NCBI GenBank assembly: GCA_002633025.1 | Contig: NMRB01001090.1 | Span: forward strand, 111,243-175,242 | Length of the DNA stretch: 64,000 nucleotides | DNA from: Notospermus geniculatus | Lineage: Eukaryota > Nemertea > Pilidiophora > Heteronemertea > Lineidae | Reading direction: 5' to 3' | In this document: in pieces, positions 12,706-25,005 of the stretch | Layout: the number at the start of each line of letters is the position of its first letter | How positions within the stretch are numbered: position 1 is the first letter of the stretch | Program-made: the position numbers and the translations under genes | The notes under the pieces: generated by a model | Seen by the model: the letters and a program-made list of their open reading frames with translations, nothing else | The model's database searches: none | Told to the model about the DNA's origin: nothing

Positions 12706-13380
12706 TTGTTCCCAGGACAGTTTTTCCTAGGACATTCTTTCCCTTCACACCTGTTCCAAGTGTGCATGGAACCGGCCGAAGACAGTGTTCTAACGATCGA
12801 AACACTTTATAGGACCCATTGTCTCTTAAATTGGAGAAGGCCAATATATATGTCTTCATCCAACAAAACTGTCTTCACCAAGTTAGTGCCACAACGTCCC
12901 TTACCAGTATATTGGAGAAACCCACTAGATTTCAGAGTAAAGGGTCTGATAATATGTCTTCATAGACACAACCAGCATCCAACACGACTGTCTTCACCAA
13001 GTTTCCGCCCAAATGTCCCTTATATTGGAGCAACCCACTAGATTTCAGAGTAATGGGGTCTGATAATATATGTCTTCCTAGGCACAACCAGCATCCAACA
13101 CGACTGTCTTCACCAAGTTAGCGCCAAAATGTCCCTTATATTGGAGAAACTCACTAGATTTCAGAGTAATGGGTCTGATAATATGTCTTCATAGGCACAA
13201 CCAGCATCCAACACGACTGTCTTCACCAAGTTAGCGCCAAAATGTCCCTTATATTGGAGAAACCCACTAGATTTCAGAGTAATGGGTCTGATAGTATGTC
13301 TTCATAGGCACAACCACAACTTCACCATGTTGGTGCTATAATTTCCCTCACCGGTAAAAATTGGGCCACTCCATTTCAGA
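12706..13380. repeat. Tandem array, about 118-bp unit
   Basis: Four to five units share CACAACCAGCATCCAACACG, CTGTCTTCACCAAGTT and GAAACCCACTAGATTTCAGA. The first and last are degraded. The 111-aa ORF from 12706 runs through two units and is a by-product of the repeat. Confidence 0.8.
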
Positions 13381-14000
13381 GCAATAAAGACGTGAAACAA
13401 CCTGCTTTCATCTCACCTGAAGACATCATTGGGACGTCATGATGCGGACTCCATCAGGTGCTGCATTTTTTTGGAATGACATCGTCTATTTAATTGGGCC
13501 ATGTAGTGACACCTATTGGTCAACCCACTGACAGCTCCTTTTTCAGACCAATGGGTGCGGCTTTTGTCTCAACAGATTTTGCATATCTCCCTCGTGAGCA
13601 ACACTGTTGTCACTCCTTGAGGGCTCGAACATGATCAAGATGATACTGCACCTCTCCACAAGAACTGAAAGCCTACATTTATATAATGATCTGTTTCAAA
13701 CATACCTTTAAAAAATTCCAAGGTGATTGAACATTCTTGATTCACTGGTATCAGCAGAGGTTTACATGGATAGGAATAAACCTATGGTCTGTTACTGGAA
13801 AAGCCATCTACAGAAATTTACTCAAGGAGTAAATTTGAACGAAGCAATGAAACAAGAGAAGTCAACAAATATTTTGTATTGGCAAATATTTATAATACAC
13901 ATACATGAACGTATCAACATCAACGGCACAATGACTGAAAAAATATAAACAAGAGCAATGCAGAGCGTGGCATTGCCCCCAACTGGTATGTTGTTTGCGG
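13381..14000. other. Gene-free stretch
   Basis: No recognised coding or structural feature is seen. A 73-aa ORF at 13727 has no identifiable motif. Confidence 0.45.
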
Positions 14001-14640
14001 GCGAAGCAATCTCAAGTTAACTGACAGAAACCCGATTTCAAGATGGCCACCACAGCCACCATGTTCGATGGGGAGCGGAGTTGGTCATCGAAAGGAACGA
14101 CTTCCCCTCATAGATTCAAACCCCCACAAAAAATTCAGGTTGATTGGTCAAAGTGTTCCCAAGTTAACTGACGGAGACCAATTTCACACTCGGCACCATA
14201 GCCGCCATATTGGATGTGCGACGGAGCTGATCGTTGGAAGAACCTTCCCCTGACAGAGAGCAACCCTCACCAAAAAATTCAGGTGATTGCACAAAGCATT
14301 GTCAAGTTAATCTACGGAAACTGATTTCAATTCAAGATGGCCACCATAACCGTCATCTTGGATGGGCAGCAGAGCTGGTCATCGCAAAGGAACCATCCCC
14401 TGATAGAGACCAACCCTCACAAAAAATTCAGGTTGACTGTGCAAAGCGTTGTCAAGTTAATTGACGGAAACCGATTTCAAGATGACCACCATAACCGCCA
14501 TCTTGATGCGCGGCAGAACTGGTCATCGAAAGGAACCGCCCTCTCATAGAGACCAACCCTCACAAAAAATTCAGGTTGACCAGTCAAAGCGTTCTCAAGC
14601 TAATTGATGGAAACCAAATGTTAACGGACACCGACGACGA
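14001..14640. repeat. Tandem array, about 122-bp unit, next to the KDZ gene
   Basis: About five units carry AGATGGCCACCATAACC-type blocks, CAAAAAATTCAGGTTGA and a TCAAGTTAA(T/C)TGACGGAAAC block. The array ends about 150 bp before the stop codon of the minus-strand KDZ transposase. It may be part of that transposon's end region, but I could not define element termini. Confidence 0.75.
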
Positions 14641-14793
14641 CACCGACGCACACGCCACGACATAATGACCCCAATTTTTTGGGAGCATAAAAAACTAACA
14701 ACATGGGCTACGTGTAGCCCATTGCTCATTGTGCTCTGTTTTGATTTCGCGCGAATTTTTGCACTCAAATATATTTGCGTATACAGTATCAGT

Positions 14794-17700
14794 TCATTCA
14801 TTTTCATCTTCTGTTTCAATTTCATCATTGACTGCTTCATGCACCTCCATTTCATCAACAATTTCACCGAGTTCCTCTTCAGAAAATCCCATATCTTTAA
14901 CTGCAAGGGGAGTACAATCCAAATTCAACAGATCTAACTCAAGAAATCCCTCTTGTGTGTAGTACATACCACAGCATTTCTGGAAATATTCAAGTTGCTT
15001 CTTGATTGAAACCATTTTAGAGACAAGCAGTGATGTACTACCTATAGCATATGATGTTGCAACAGTGGTGACTGAGGAGAAAAGGGATGATAGTTCAGCA
15101 TATCTTTCTCGGTAGGCTTTATCCACTGAAGCCATTTCTTTTTGAAGCAACACAATTTCTTCCTCCGCCCTCTCTTTCATATTCAGCAGATCAGCTGCTC
15201 GTCTGTAGGATGTAGTTGAGTTGTCCTCCATAAAATCGAACGAAACAGCCTGTTGAAATGAGATATTGACATTTTCCTTCTCGTTGATCTTCACCAGTAA
15301 CTTCTGGATGTCCTTGTTGGTAGCAGTAATCCTTCGTTGAAGGCGAATTGCTATTGCCTGGCCAACTAGAAGGGAAAAGATGTTCTGTTTAGAAAATTAG
15401 TTTAGATAAATTGTAGAGAGAACACTTTGTAAAAAGGTACATGAACAGAACGACTTTTAAAAAATGAATTAAAAAGAAAATGAATTACGAATAACAACAG
15501 ACTACAAATACCTGCATATTTTTTGACCATTTCAAGGAGAATTTTTCTTTCAGTGCAATGCTTGTGAAGAAGTGGCAATATCTCATCAGTGTCGTGTTTT
15601 CCTGAAATTAATACATTACAAACCTGATTTTCGGGGTTCAGGTTAACACTAACACTGACACTGACAGTACATAGTTTTTACAGAGGTGAGCTAACTACAT
15701 GTAGGGGTATATACAATACATGTATGTACCAAGTTTCAGAACAATAGCTCCAGTGATTACGAAACGTGCCCTGCTGAAAGGACACTACACCATGACAAAG
15801 CTCACGGGTGAGCTAAAAATGAACGTACAGTGCATTTTAGATCTCACTTGGGAGTTTTCTGTTGAAATGCTGGTGGAGAAATTGGTTAATTTCTGGAGTA
15901 ACTGCATTGCACATACCATGCTCAGACTGTGATTCTTTTGAAGCATTCCTTCGATTAAGACTCCATAATTTAACATCATCGAGAGAGACTGAAATGTGGA
16001 AGGAGGAATGTTAACAGCGGTACATAACGAATCTTTATAAGGCCGAATATCCATAGGCTGTTCCCTTGTGGCATTTCCCTTGTTGCGTGGACGCGAGCTG
16101 TTACAACGAGACCTAGTCTTGTGCCCTATGGGAACGGCCAGTGAGCAGATCAAATGTTCATTCTCTTTGTGGTGTGTCACATGCGAACACGGAACAGGGA
16201 AACGTGCACAAGCGAATGGCCTATGGATATGCAGCTTTTTTCAGAGGGGCGCAGCACCCTGTCTTCTTTACAAAGTCACAAAATGCTCCTTGCCCTCATT
16301 TTGGAATAAGTCAATTTTACCCTGCCCTCATTTTGGAAGCGTCAAATGCACCCTGCCAATTTTTTGAAGTAGGCCTAGAGATTATGCAATCTACCATTAT
16401 GGTGCATTCAGATAGAACAAACATTGTACATTGGTTGATCTGACCCACTTCAACCAAGCCTCATGAGATTCAAGTCTTGTGTTGAATTTCTGTTGGGACA
16501 CGTCTGCACTCAAAATGTGCCCTCTTTCAAACTTCTGCTTTGGAGTGAGTGCCCTTTTCAATTTCAAAGGTGAACCTCTTCTAGGGGTCTGAACCTGTGT
16601 TAGAGGCATATATTCAATGGTTCACCATTTACCAAATAAGTTAGTACCTTGGGTAACTGAAGTGACAATGGAGAGCTCGTCTGATGCAGTGGAAAGGACA
16701 ACCTTGGCTTTTTCCATCTTATGTTTTAAGAATGTACCTGAAATTAAACATAGTTCACTGATTAAAAAATGTTAATCTCATACATTCATACATGGATACC
16801 AATGTATTCATACCAAATTTCCTTTCTCCTACAGTACTTTATCAATGAACAAATTTGTGATGACTACTTTTGACTTAATACAGGAAGAGAACTGCATGTG
16901 AGGAGAATGTGGATCATGTAAGTGTTCTCACCTATTTTTAAGAAGATTCTGTGTGAGTAGTGTCGGAGGGCGTCTGTGAGGGTATCAACTCTATGGCTAG
17001 GGGTCATTTCTTTGGTTATTTTGGAGAAAGTACGCAGATAAGACCAGAGACGTTCCAAACTTTCTCCATCGGTCAGGCCAAAACCAGCATTTGTTCTTGG
17101 ACTAAATGAAATCTGGAAAACATATGAACATTATTCTCTAAAATCGCATCTAAACGGTCACTCCATTAACTTGGTAATTCCACCCACAAATTAATTATGA
17201 GGTATATGTGCAAGGCCTGGTTGCAGAACCCTACTCACATATGCCAATGTGTCATTTTGTGCTGATGCATTTATTTTCACCATCATGGTTACTTCACACA
17301 GATGTTTTTTTCACCATGCCTGATAGCCAACTGATGAGTTCATGAAGGCCATGCACTGTCCAAGTTGAAGACTTCCAAACACAAGTCGTCATAATGACAA
17401 GTAATGCATAAGTCATCATGACGACTTCGTTTTACTGGTCTTCTCAGTTGACACAAATCATCACATCCGAAAGTGTTGGCTTGAGCGAAGTTTACTCTAG
17501 CATAACTGATGTCCAATACATGTACTATTGTAAAACTGCAGGATGTACATTTCAGCTATTGTCAATAATTGAGAATGTGTTATAAAGCTGTTGATCCTTT
17601 TGCTCCAAGCAATGTTGGTAATTCTTACCTGGCAAGCAAGTTTGTGACCATAGCAATGAAATATCGGAATTGCCATATTAAGAGAGTCAACTGGCATATC

Positions 17701-19521
17701 AGGATAATGCTTCTAAAAATAGAAATGAAAATATATCAGTTTTTCTGCTACATACAATTAATAAAAATGAGGGGGAAATTCGCAAAAAAGGAAAAGAAGT
17801 ACTAAGAGTGATTGATCACTGATCAATAATATGTACTCATCATTGTATGTACTCATTAGCATCATTCCAAAAGGTACCTGAAATGCCTCGTCATTAGTGA
17901 GGTTTAGCACCTTTTATACTCCGACTTAAACTACGAGAATGAATTGCCGTCTGCTGTGGACATCCTTGATAAAAACGATTTGTAATTTGTAATTCACTTC
18001 GTCAAACACCATAAACTGAAGGCAGAAAAATTTGGCCTTATAAACCAGAAGTGCAGATAAGAATGAGCACTGAAGTCGTAATCCTACTTGTTACGACTTG
18101 ACACGTGACTGCAACACATGTATTTGTGACATATGTGCACTTCCGATTATGAATCAAAATTTTTAAGATTAGCAAATGTATATCAAGTCGTTTTTATCAA
18201 GGATGTCTACAGCAGACTGCAATTCATTCTTGTAGTTGAAGTCTGAGTCAGAAAGGTGCTAAACCTCGCTAGTATTGAGAACCCATAAGAAACAATCATT
18301 TATCATAGTGAATACCCCATGCACAAACCTTAATATGACCACGAAGCATGCATGCTATGTCATACATGAAATACATATTGGATGGTCCATGTCTGTCAAG
18401 CAGCTGCTGCATCAAATATACAGGATAGGCCAACCTGAAAATAGTCAAGGTATCAATGTTTAGACTGTACAGTAGTTTGCACAAATGCAAATAGCATGAT
18501 AAGGGAACAGAAGCAAACAAATGATATACATGTATGTACATGTATTCACACACAAAAACCGCTTTCCCAACTTTATTGTGCAAAATCGCTAAATATACAG
18601 TTTTCCCAACGCTTGAGCTAGTATTAACATTACAGCTCCCAATGATATAGCATCGTGTGTTAATGTAGTGTAAAACAAAATTGGTCAGCCTGACCGAGAC
18701 GAGGGTAAGAGAGGCTGACTGTAAGCACATTTTATATCTGATTGACTGTAAGCTAATTTCACATCTACAGTAAAACTTGCATATAACGTACTGGTTGGGA
18801 CCAGCAATTTTTGTCTGTTATATGCATATGGACGATGCATTGTAGAACAGGACCAGGACTTCCAGTTTCAGCACATGATAGCAAATTTATATTTCAAATG
18901 CAAAATTTGAGGCCCTGAATTATGACACAATGTGTTGAAACTTGATGAAGCTGAAACAATACCTTTCGCCATGCCTTAGGTTGAACATGATTTGTGGGAC
19001 ATCATGTCTGCAGCATGCTCCAAAAACAGCCGTCTCATCGAGTTTTTGATAGCGCTGTGCCGACCTGATGCTGTTGCCAGCTTTGAAGTTGCTGCATTCC
19101 TGAAATGAGGGTAAAATATACCGGTAGTTTATTTCACTTGAGAATGAAAAAAACTGAAGTCCTGAAAAGAGACGTCAAATCAGTCAGTTTATGGTATTTG
19201 GCAACAGGAAAAGTGACTGCATGCAGTTGTGGAAAAGATAGTTATAACAGTTCAAAACTTAATTCTTACCATTTCCTTCTTGGGCTGGGCAGTGGATTTG
19301 GCTGCTACAAATTTATCTACTTCATTTTGATCAATGAAATAAACACCCTCGTGTTTAGGTTTCGCAACACTACTGCCAGAAGATNTACATTTTCTGCCTC
19401 CTTCCCTCTGCACTCTGCAAAAAATTTCATTACCATCACCAGAATTATCATACGCCTGGTCCCGATAACTCTGGGTTTCTTTATTCATTGTGAACGAGAA
19501 ATGACAATATTTAGTTTTCAT
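14794..19521 (-). CDS. KDZ (Kyakuja-Dileera-Zisupton) family transposase, intron-containing, 5' end missing
   Basis: Nine exons in transcript order: 19521(uncertain)-19270, 19099-18963, 18434-18329, 17712-17629, 17112-16932, 16737-16648, 15988-15917, 15601-15512 and 15365-14794. All introns are GT-AG and all phases match. The product shows family landmarks in order: a DGN motif at 19430-19438 (likely first catalytic Asp), KPKHEGVYFIDQNEVD, ECSNFKAG, KLDETAVFGACCRHDVP, RLAYPVYL, MYDIACMLRGH (second Asp), IPIFHCYGHKLACQ, GFGLTDGESLERLWSYLRTF (likely catalytic Glu), and a coiled C-terminal part with RAEEEIVLLQKEM and an acidic tail. It should be a DDE-type DNA transposase. I see no frameshift or stop, so it may be recently active or under selection. 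Codon 19384-19386 holds one N. The N-terminal cysteine-rich region expected in the family is not recognised, so the start codon is unknown. The ATG at 19521 is only the limit of the open frame. Confidence 0.85.
17895..18271. mobile_element. MITE in a KDZ intron
   Basis: Long imperfect inverted arms begin TAGTGAGGTTTAGCACC and end GGTGCTAAACCTCGCTA. Pairing runs through GAATGAATTGC and CATCCTTGATAAAAACGA on the left and their inverted copies on the right, over 90 bp in total. It has no coding capacity. Confidence 0.8.
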
Positions 19522-20096
19522 TCACCACCACAACTCACAGTAGTGCAGAGGCCTGTGTCAAAGGTGTTGCACGCGTGGCCAAAAATATTTGGATAAAAGT
19601 GCCCAAAAATCACATTTCTACACGGAATATTTGAAATTTCAAGCTAGTTTATGAAAGGCCTCGATGAGTAGAACACAGTTACATGTATATAAAAATTTTG
19701 AATGAAATCATGCAAATAAAAAAGTAGCCAAAAACATACCTTTACAAAATTCCTTCTGTCCAATGCGGTTTTCAGCGGATTTTTTCGACGCTGATACCAG
19801 TAGATAGCCAAGAAAATTTACCACTACATATGTCGGATTCAATTTTCTTCACCCCATTGGTTTGGAGATATTCAAGGTAAACTGCTGTCCATTTACTTTT
19901 GGCCATGAGTGTAATTTACATGTATTTACCAGGATTTGGGTTGGTTCTCGTGTTTTGAAGTCAATGTTCGGTCTGTGGTTCAGGACTTGTGTCGTCATTT
20001 GTTTCGCGTGTGATGATCATTCTAATTTATTAATTGGATCCTGGCGTTGTGCATTTGATGTAACGTTGCTGAACCAATCGTCGGCGTGCTGGACAT
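19522..20096. other. Gene-free stretch upstream of the visible KDZ exons
   Basis: Two frames on the minus strand stay open between about 19740 and 19860 and end at a plausible donor (AAAG|GTATGT). One could encode an upstream KDZ exon, but neither frame gives a motif I can defend. Confidence 0.35.
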
Positions 20097-20228
20097 CAGG
20101 GGTAGCCGCATAGAAACTCCGCCAGTGCTTCGACAGCCTATCGGTGTTAAAATGCATGGAAAAATGTACAGCACTATCGGCAGATGGGCTCCGCTAGCGG
20201 TAGCGGAGTTCCTATGCGGCCACCCCTG
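20097..20228. mobile_element. Short MITE, 132 bp
   Basis: The terminal repeat CAGGGGTAGCCGCATAG is inverted as CTATGCGGCCACCCCTG. GAAACTCCGC pairs with GCGGAGTTC, with one extra base in one arm. No clear target duplication is seen. Confidence 0.7.
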
Positions 20229-20525
20229 GTCGAACGAAATATCGGGCACCGTGCAAGAGCGGAGATTCCATGAGAGCTGGCCACAAAAGGGTTCAGAAGA
20301 GTATCTTCATCGGAACGTGAGTACCATAGACATTTCTATACAGTCCGAATATATATTTTTATTACTTTTGAAAATGTCGTAAAGACAGAAAACCAGTTTA
20401 AGGAATACATCATCAGAACTTCAGCCAATGTTTATTTTATTTTCTTATTTAGCGGATATTATTATGCGGATGTTGTTCACCGTCCTTGCTACCAAATGCT
20501 TCATCCCACGCTCACAGACAATCGT

Positions 20526-20838
20526 ACGGGAGAATCCAACTTACCTCGACGCGAGTCCATGTCATAAAAATTTTCTAAGTTCTAATAATTCCGTAATATA
20601 GAGGGGTAGCTTAATGGTAAATGGAACAGCTTGTATTACACCTAAGATGTTCCATCTACCATTATGCTACCCCTACTAGGCCTTGACTTCTTGCTTATTA
20701 TCATTTTGTGTGTCAATTTTGTGCTATTCTGTATCTTGGACCTACATGTACTAGGCCTATATTACGATATTTTTAGAACTTACAAAATTTTTATGACCTG
20801 GACTCGCGTCGAGGTGCATGTAAGTTGGATTCTCCCGT
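20526..20838. mobile_element. Inverted repeat inside an inverted repeat
   Basis: The outer arms run from ACGGGAGAATCCAACTTAC, through CCTCGACGCGAGTCCA and CATAAAAATTTT, to the inverted copies ending GTTGGATTCTCCCGT. An inner palindrome (AGGGGTAGC and GGAAC arms, inverted as GTTCC and GCTACCCCT) sits at about 20600-20680. A second MITE inserted into the first is the simplest reading. Confidence 0.7.
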
Positions 20839-21152
20839 ATATTGTGTAGGGTATTTGGTCCGGTCTCCAGACCTATTGCTTGACTCTCGGTTCTTTGAAT
20901 TGTTTGGCAATTCACTTCAGCGTCAAGAATAAAAAACAGCCGGAAAGTCAAGATCCTTGATCACTTGAAGCTTAGAAGAGAATCTAATGGTAGAAAGGCG
21001 AGAAGTGTACACTTGATCCTTCTTTTTAATCAACAATATCAAGAACGAAATCTGTACGCAACATGGATCGGTTTTCCGTAACTTAGTATAAAATTATCTC
21101 AGGCTGCTATGGATGGGTGTCGGTGATATTTTCACTCCATTCTCGGCGCTAC

Positions 21153-21882
21153 TAGTGCGGTATGGTAATTGGTATGTTCTCCAGTAGGATTTTTTTGCTA
21201 AAGTTGATTTTTTTACTGTTTTGGCTTCAGTGAGGTTCTAACTGCCCAAAAATGACGGGGTGCAAATTTTCTGACCTTTCCCTCACTTTCCGGGGGACAC
21301 CAGTGGATGCAATGACTGAGATTTGTACAGGAGAATGGGAGTCGATGTACAGCTAACTTTTGAACGGTGAGATTTACACCCCATCAATGTATTACCAACA
21401 GATAGAAATGTGGTGCTTCGGAATCAGATAGGCATGTTCTTAATTGTTTTTAGTCGTTATGTAATGAGAGATGAAGTTTTCATATAAATTAACACAAAAT
21501 GAGTCAAAATGCATAAAACGTCATTTCCTAATTACGTAAACTACTTAAAAATGCCACAGAAATAGGTTTATTTGATTCCGAGGCACCATATTTCTATCTG
21601 TTGGTAATACATTTATGGGGTGTAAATCCAACCATACAAAAGTTAGCAGTACATTGTCTCCCATTCTCCTGTACAAAGCTCAGTTGCTGCCTCCATTGAT
21701 GTCCAATGGTAAAGTCAGTTCGCAAAATTGGGGGACGCCCCACAAAGAGGTTAGTGGTCAGAAAATTTGCACCCCATCAATTTCTGACAGTTTGGACCCT
21801 AAAGTACCTAGAACTGCAAAAAAATCAACTTTAGCACAAAAATCCTACGGGAGCTGCTTTGTTGACACACCATACCGCACTA
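21153..21882. mobile_element. Fold-back element with arms of about 270-340 bp
   Basis: The termini TAGTGCGGTATGG and CCATACCGCACTA are inverted. Further pairs are CTAAAGTTGATTTTTTT with its inverted copy, GGGGTGCAAATTTTCTGACC, CAGGAGAATGGGAG and TTGGTAATAC. The loop lies at about 21430-21560. The 177-aa ORF from 21615 lies in the right arm and is not a gene. Confidence 0.75.
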
Positions 21883-22028
21883 TACAGGCAACTAAAGTTG
21901 AAAGGGTAAATGTCGTCCTGGGTATATACAAAGATTACCCAGGATCTCAATCTTCACTAAAACACTACCCTGTGTGTAGTTTTGCTAGCCGAACATCACC
22001 CGGCATCTGTAATCGGTGCCTAGGAACG

Positions 22029-22085
22029 AGTCCTACAGTAAACCCTCGCTATAACGTACCTCGTTATTACGTACTCCCGGATATA
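22029..22085. mobile_element. Solitary pogo/Tigger-like terminus
   Basis: TACAGTAAACCCTCGCTATAACG resembles the TA-flanked ends of pogo-type elements; it is given here only as a motif at 22034-22056. A diverged relative (ACAGTAAAACTTGCATATAA) lies near 18768 in a KDZ-upstream intron. No matching second end or transposase was found. Confidence 0.35.
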
Positions 22086-22580
22086 ACCAGGGCCGGATCC
22101 AGGGGGGGGCGTGGGGGGCGTACGCCCCCCCTATTTTTGGCAGAGTAGTGATTTTTTTAGCAAGAAAAATTTAATCACATAAAAATTCGAGTATTTTGCT
22201 CTCAGATGCCAGGAAAATGCATATAAAAGCACTTAAAATTGTCAAATTTTTCTGGGGGAGGGCCCCCAGACCCCCCTTTGGGCTTCATTCTTTCGGTGCT
22301 CATCACCTCGGGCGGGCGGCGTCGNGGATGCTGCCGAATGTAAATATTGTGGTAAAATCCAAACTAAATCATAGAATAATATGAAAATGTCCAACGACAT
22401 GTGAGCGCGCAGCAGCGCAAGGTCGGGGGGAGACCCCCCGAACCCCCCCTTTCTGGGGGAAACCCCCAGGCCCCTAGCTTGATTGATAATCTGATAATCA
22501 AGTCCTGGTAACCTCCTTTTGGGGAAGACCCCCAGACCCCCAGACCCCCCTCTCAGGCCTGCGGCCGGCAGTGGCCTGAT
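22086..22580. repeat. GC-rich interspersed repeat with C and G runs
   Basis: Runs such as GGGGGGGGCGTGGGGGGCG and repeated CCCCCAGACCCCC blocks recur at about 22100, 22260, 22430 and 22530. The composition is very unlike the flanks. This looks like a known type of low-complexity interspersed repeat rather than a gene. It contains one N at 22325. Confidence 0.55.
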
Positions 22581-23552
22581 AATTAATTTGTCCTGGTAGT
22601 GGTAATTGTAAAATCAGGGCGCGGTGCTCCCACTCTGACTCTCTCAGCATGCTCAGCAGATGATGAAGTTTGACGTCACAATGTGAATATCATGGCAGCC
22701 ATTCTCATCAAAAGGAAGACAGACATGACACAAGAATGTTTACACATGGAACAGCCTACTATCAACATTTATTAATTCATATAGGCCCTAGGCCTAGGCC
22801 TATGCCAGTATTCCACACATCAGCTTTTCAGTTATGCTTAACCATGTAACCTGCAACAACAGAACCTGCAACAACAGAACTCGAATATCAGATGTAGGCC
22901 TACACTGTATACACATATACGAAGTGCTTGCCACTTCTGCACTTGAAACAGTGAAAACACAAACAGTGGAGATAAATTTTGCCTCAGAGGGTCCCAAGCT
23001 TTGCATTCACATTTTCTCAGGACTCCTGGCTTAGTACTTGCAACAACAAAATGCAAAATCCAAGAAGAAGCATTCATTAAATAAATGCTTTTTCTTGGAT
23101 TTTGCAATACAAATGTACGAGGCAATGCTGTACAAATCTGAAATAAAAGCATTTCCTAGTCTGTTCATACCACCCCATATATGAGGAATAAATTAACCAA
23201 ATTGATTTGAAATGCGCAACAAAAGAATATTAAATCGAACTTCGTGGAGCGGTTTTTTATTCAGTTTACGGTAACGTAAGTTGGTTACGGTATGGAAAGT
23301 TTGTGAATACAAATTGGTAGATATTTACGGTACCGTAAAATAGTACTTTACGGTACCGTAACTAAAAAAATATACGAATTTTTGTGAATAAGGTCCCTGG
23401 TACCAGTTCCAGCACACTGGGCCTACCTCCTACCATCGGTCAGCTAGGCTCCAGCATATCCAAATTATACATTAGAAATTCCTTGTCAACATTTTTTTCA
23501 ACATCAACATTGTATCTACAACTATTTCTGGAAGCAGTTCATGTTTCCTAGG
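22581..23552. other. Gene-free stretch with a hairpin and TTTACGGTACCGTAAA palindromes
   Basis: A hairpin at 23052-23106 has arms TGCAAAATCCAAGAA and TTCTTGGATTTTGCA, plus inner pairing of AAGCATT with AATGCTT. The 16-bp palindrome TTTACGGTACCGTAAA is at about 23324-23339, with a near copy just after it. CTGCAACAACAGAA is repeated near 22851-22878. I see no coding feature. Confidence 0.5.
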
Positions 23553-24246
23553 CCTAGTCCATTTTCAGGAAGTCATGCGGTGTCGGGACACACAGAGATT
23601 TGTCTTTCTATGGCACCAAGGAATGTCAACAGATCATGTATTTTAGCAGGGAAAGTATCGTTCACGAGGCTTCCTTGACAGACCTCTCTCCTTCATTGCC
23701 ATCCAATAACTTGATGAAATTGAAGAGAGCTGAACATGATTTGACTGACGCAGCATTCTCAGGAAGAGTCTGAAAATAGAGAACAATGATCTAGCCCCCA
23801 TCACACATCCACTCAGGCCCGTACGGCAAGTAAAAGCAGACATTTTGGCCAATTTTTACAGTGCCCAGTTTGATCCAGTCTAATTTCCGCTTATCCATAG
23901 CCTAGTCCATTTTCATGAAGTCATGCGGTGTCGGGACACACAGAGATACTTGTCTTTCTATGGCACCAAGGAATGTCAACAGATCATGTATATTAGCAGG
24001 GAAAGTATCGTTCACGAGGCTTCCTTGACAGACCTCTCTCCTTCATTGCCATCCAATAACTTGATGAAATTGAAGAGAGCTGAACATTTGACTGACGCAG
24101 CATTCTCAGGAAGAGTCTGAAAATAGAGAACAATGATCTAGCCCCCATCACATATCCACTCAGGCCCGTACGGCAAGTAAAAGCAGACATTTTGGCCAAT
24201 TTTTACAGTGCCCAGTTTGATCCAGTCTAATTTCCGCTTATCCATT
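23553..24246. repeat. Direct tandem duplication, two copies of about 345 bp
   Basis: Copy 1 (about 23553-23899) and copy 2 (23901-24246) are almost identical from CCTAGTCCATTTTCA to TAATTTCCGCTTATCCAT. Differences are a few single bases and small indels (TTTGTC vs TACTTGTC; GAACATGATTTGAC vs GAACATTTGAC). The 68-69 aa minus-strand ORFs occur once per copy and show no recognisable domain. Confidence 0.9.
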
Positions 24247-24312
24247 GAGGGGATTTCGGCATAATTCATCCACAGGCCCCTCCAGGGTAGGTCAGTGAAA
24301 GAATGTGCAGTC

Positions 24313-24392
24313 TTTCAAGCCTGACTGCAAGTAGGCCCAGTACGTATATAGCTCGTAGAGTACGTACTGGGCTAGTTGCAGTCGGACTTGAA
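24313..24392. repeat. Short hairpin element
   Basis: TTTCAAGCCTGACTGCAAGT and CCCAGTACGTA pair with TACGTACTGGG and TTGCAGTCGGACTTGAAA across a loop at about 24345-24353. This is a small palindromic element or a structured transcript. Confidence 0.6.
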
Positions 24393-25005
24393 AAATTACA
24401 CTACAGAATCTGTAAAAGATGTTTAGAATGATTAGGACAAAACAACGTGAACATGCTTGAACCAGAGAAAATTACCATAGGCCTACTTCATGAATGATTT
24501 TCAGTAGGGGCGGCATCACCCTTCCTTGTCCCTTGAGTCCAGGCGGCCGGCGGAAAGTAGATAGGGCTGAAATAGATGTAAAATATACTTAAAGCTTCAC
24601 AGGTTTTTGTGAATTTTTCGGTATTTTCAAAGTGTTGCAGAGCTCTACTGTATCCACATACAACATAGTTAGTACAATATGTCGGAGGATGTAAGCACTT
24701 TCTGAATTCAATACAGTTTGGCTGTAAAGCTACGATCAGTTGACAATAAGAGCTGCCTGTTGCATCACTATCCACTAGAGAATGCAGGTAAGTTTTATGG
24801 AAATTAGTTAAGGCTTTGCATAGTTGCAGACTTACATTTACATGTATAAGAAGATCGCTGGTGAGGATCCACTGTGCAGCAGAAAAAATATATACACTAT
24901 ACAGATTCTGGAAAAGATGAAAGGATACCGGTAGATGTTGCAGTTAATAGGTGTAATAGCAAGCCAAGAATTTATAATGATAAATAATGATAAATAAATA
25001 GGAAG
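24393..25005. other. Gene-free stretch
   Basis: Nothing recognisable was seen. The 95-aa minus ORF at 24775 has no domain signature. Confidence 0.45.

Noticed and set aside
19405-19420. 3' splice site TTTTTTTGCAG just inside the first KDZ exon
   Set aside because: Reading through it keeps DGNEIFCR, which fits the family. Using it would remove the catalytic Asp motif. It remains possible as a minor site.
19105-19596. 163-aa plus-strand ORF
   Set aside because: It overlaps KDZ exon 1 on the other strand, which carries the DGN motif and fits the splice phases.
21615-22148. 177-aa plus-strand ORF
   Set aside because: It lies in the right arm of a fold-back element and continues into a C/G-run repeat. 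It has no domain.
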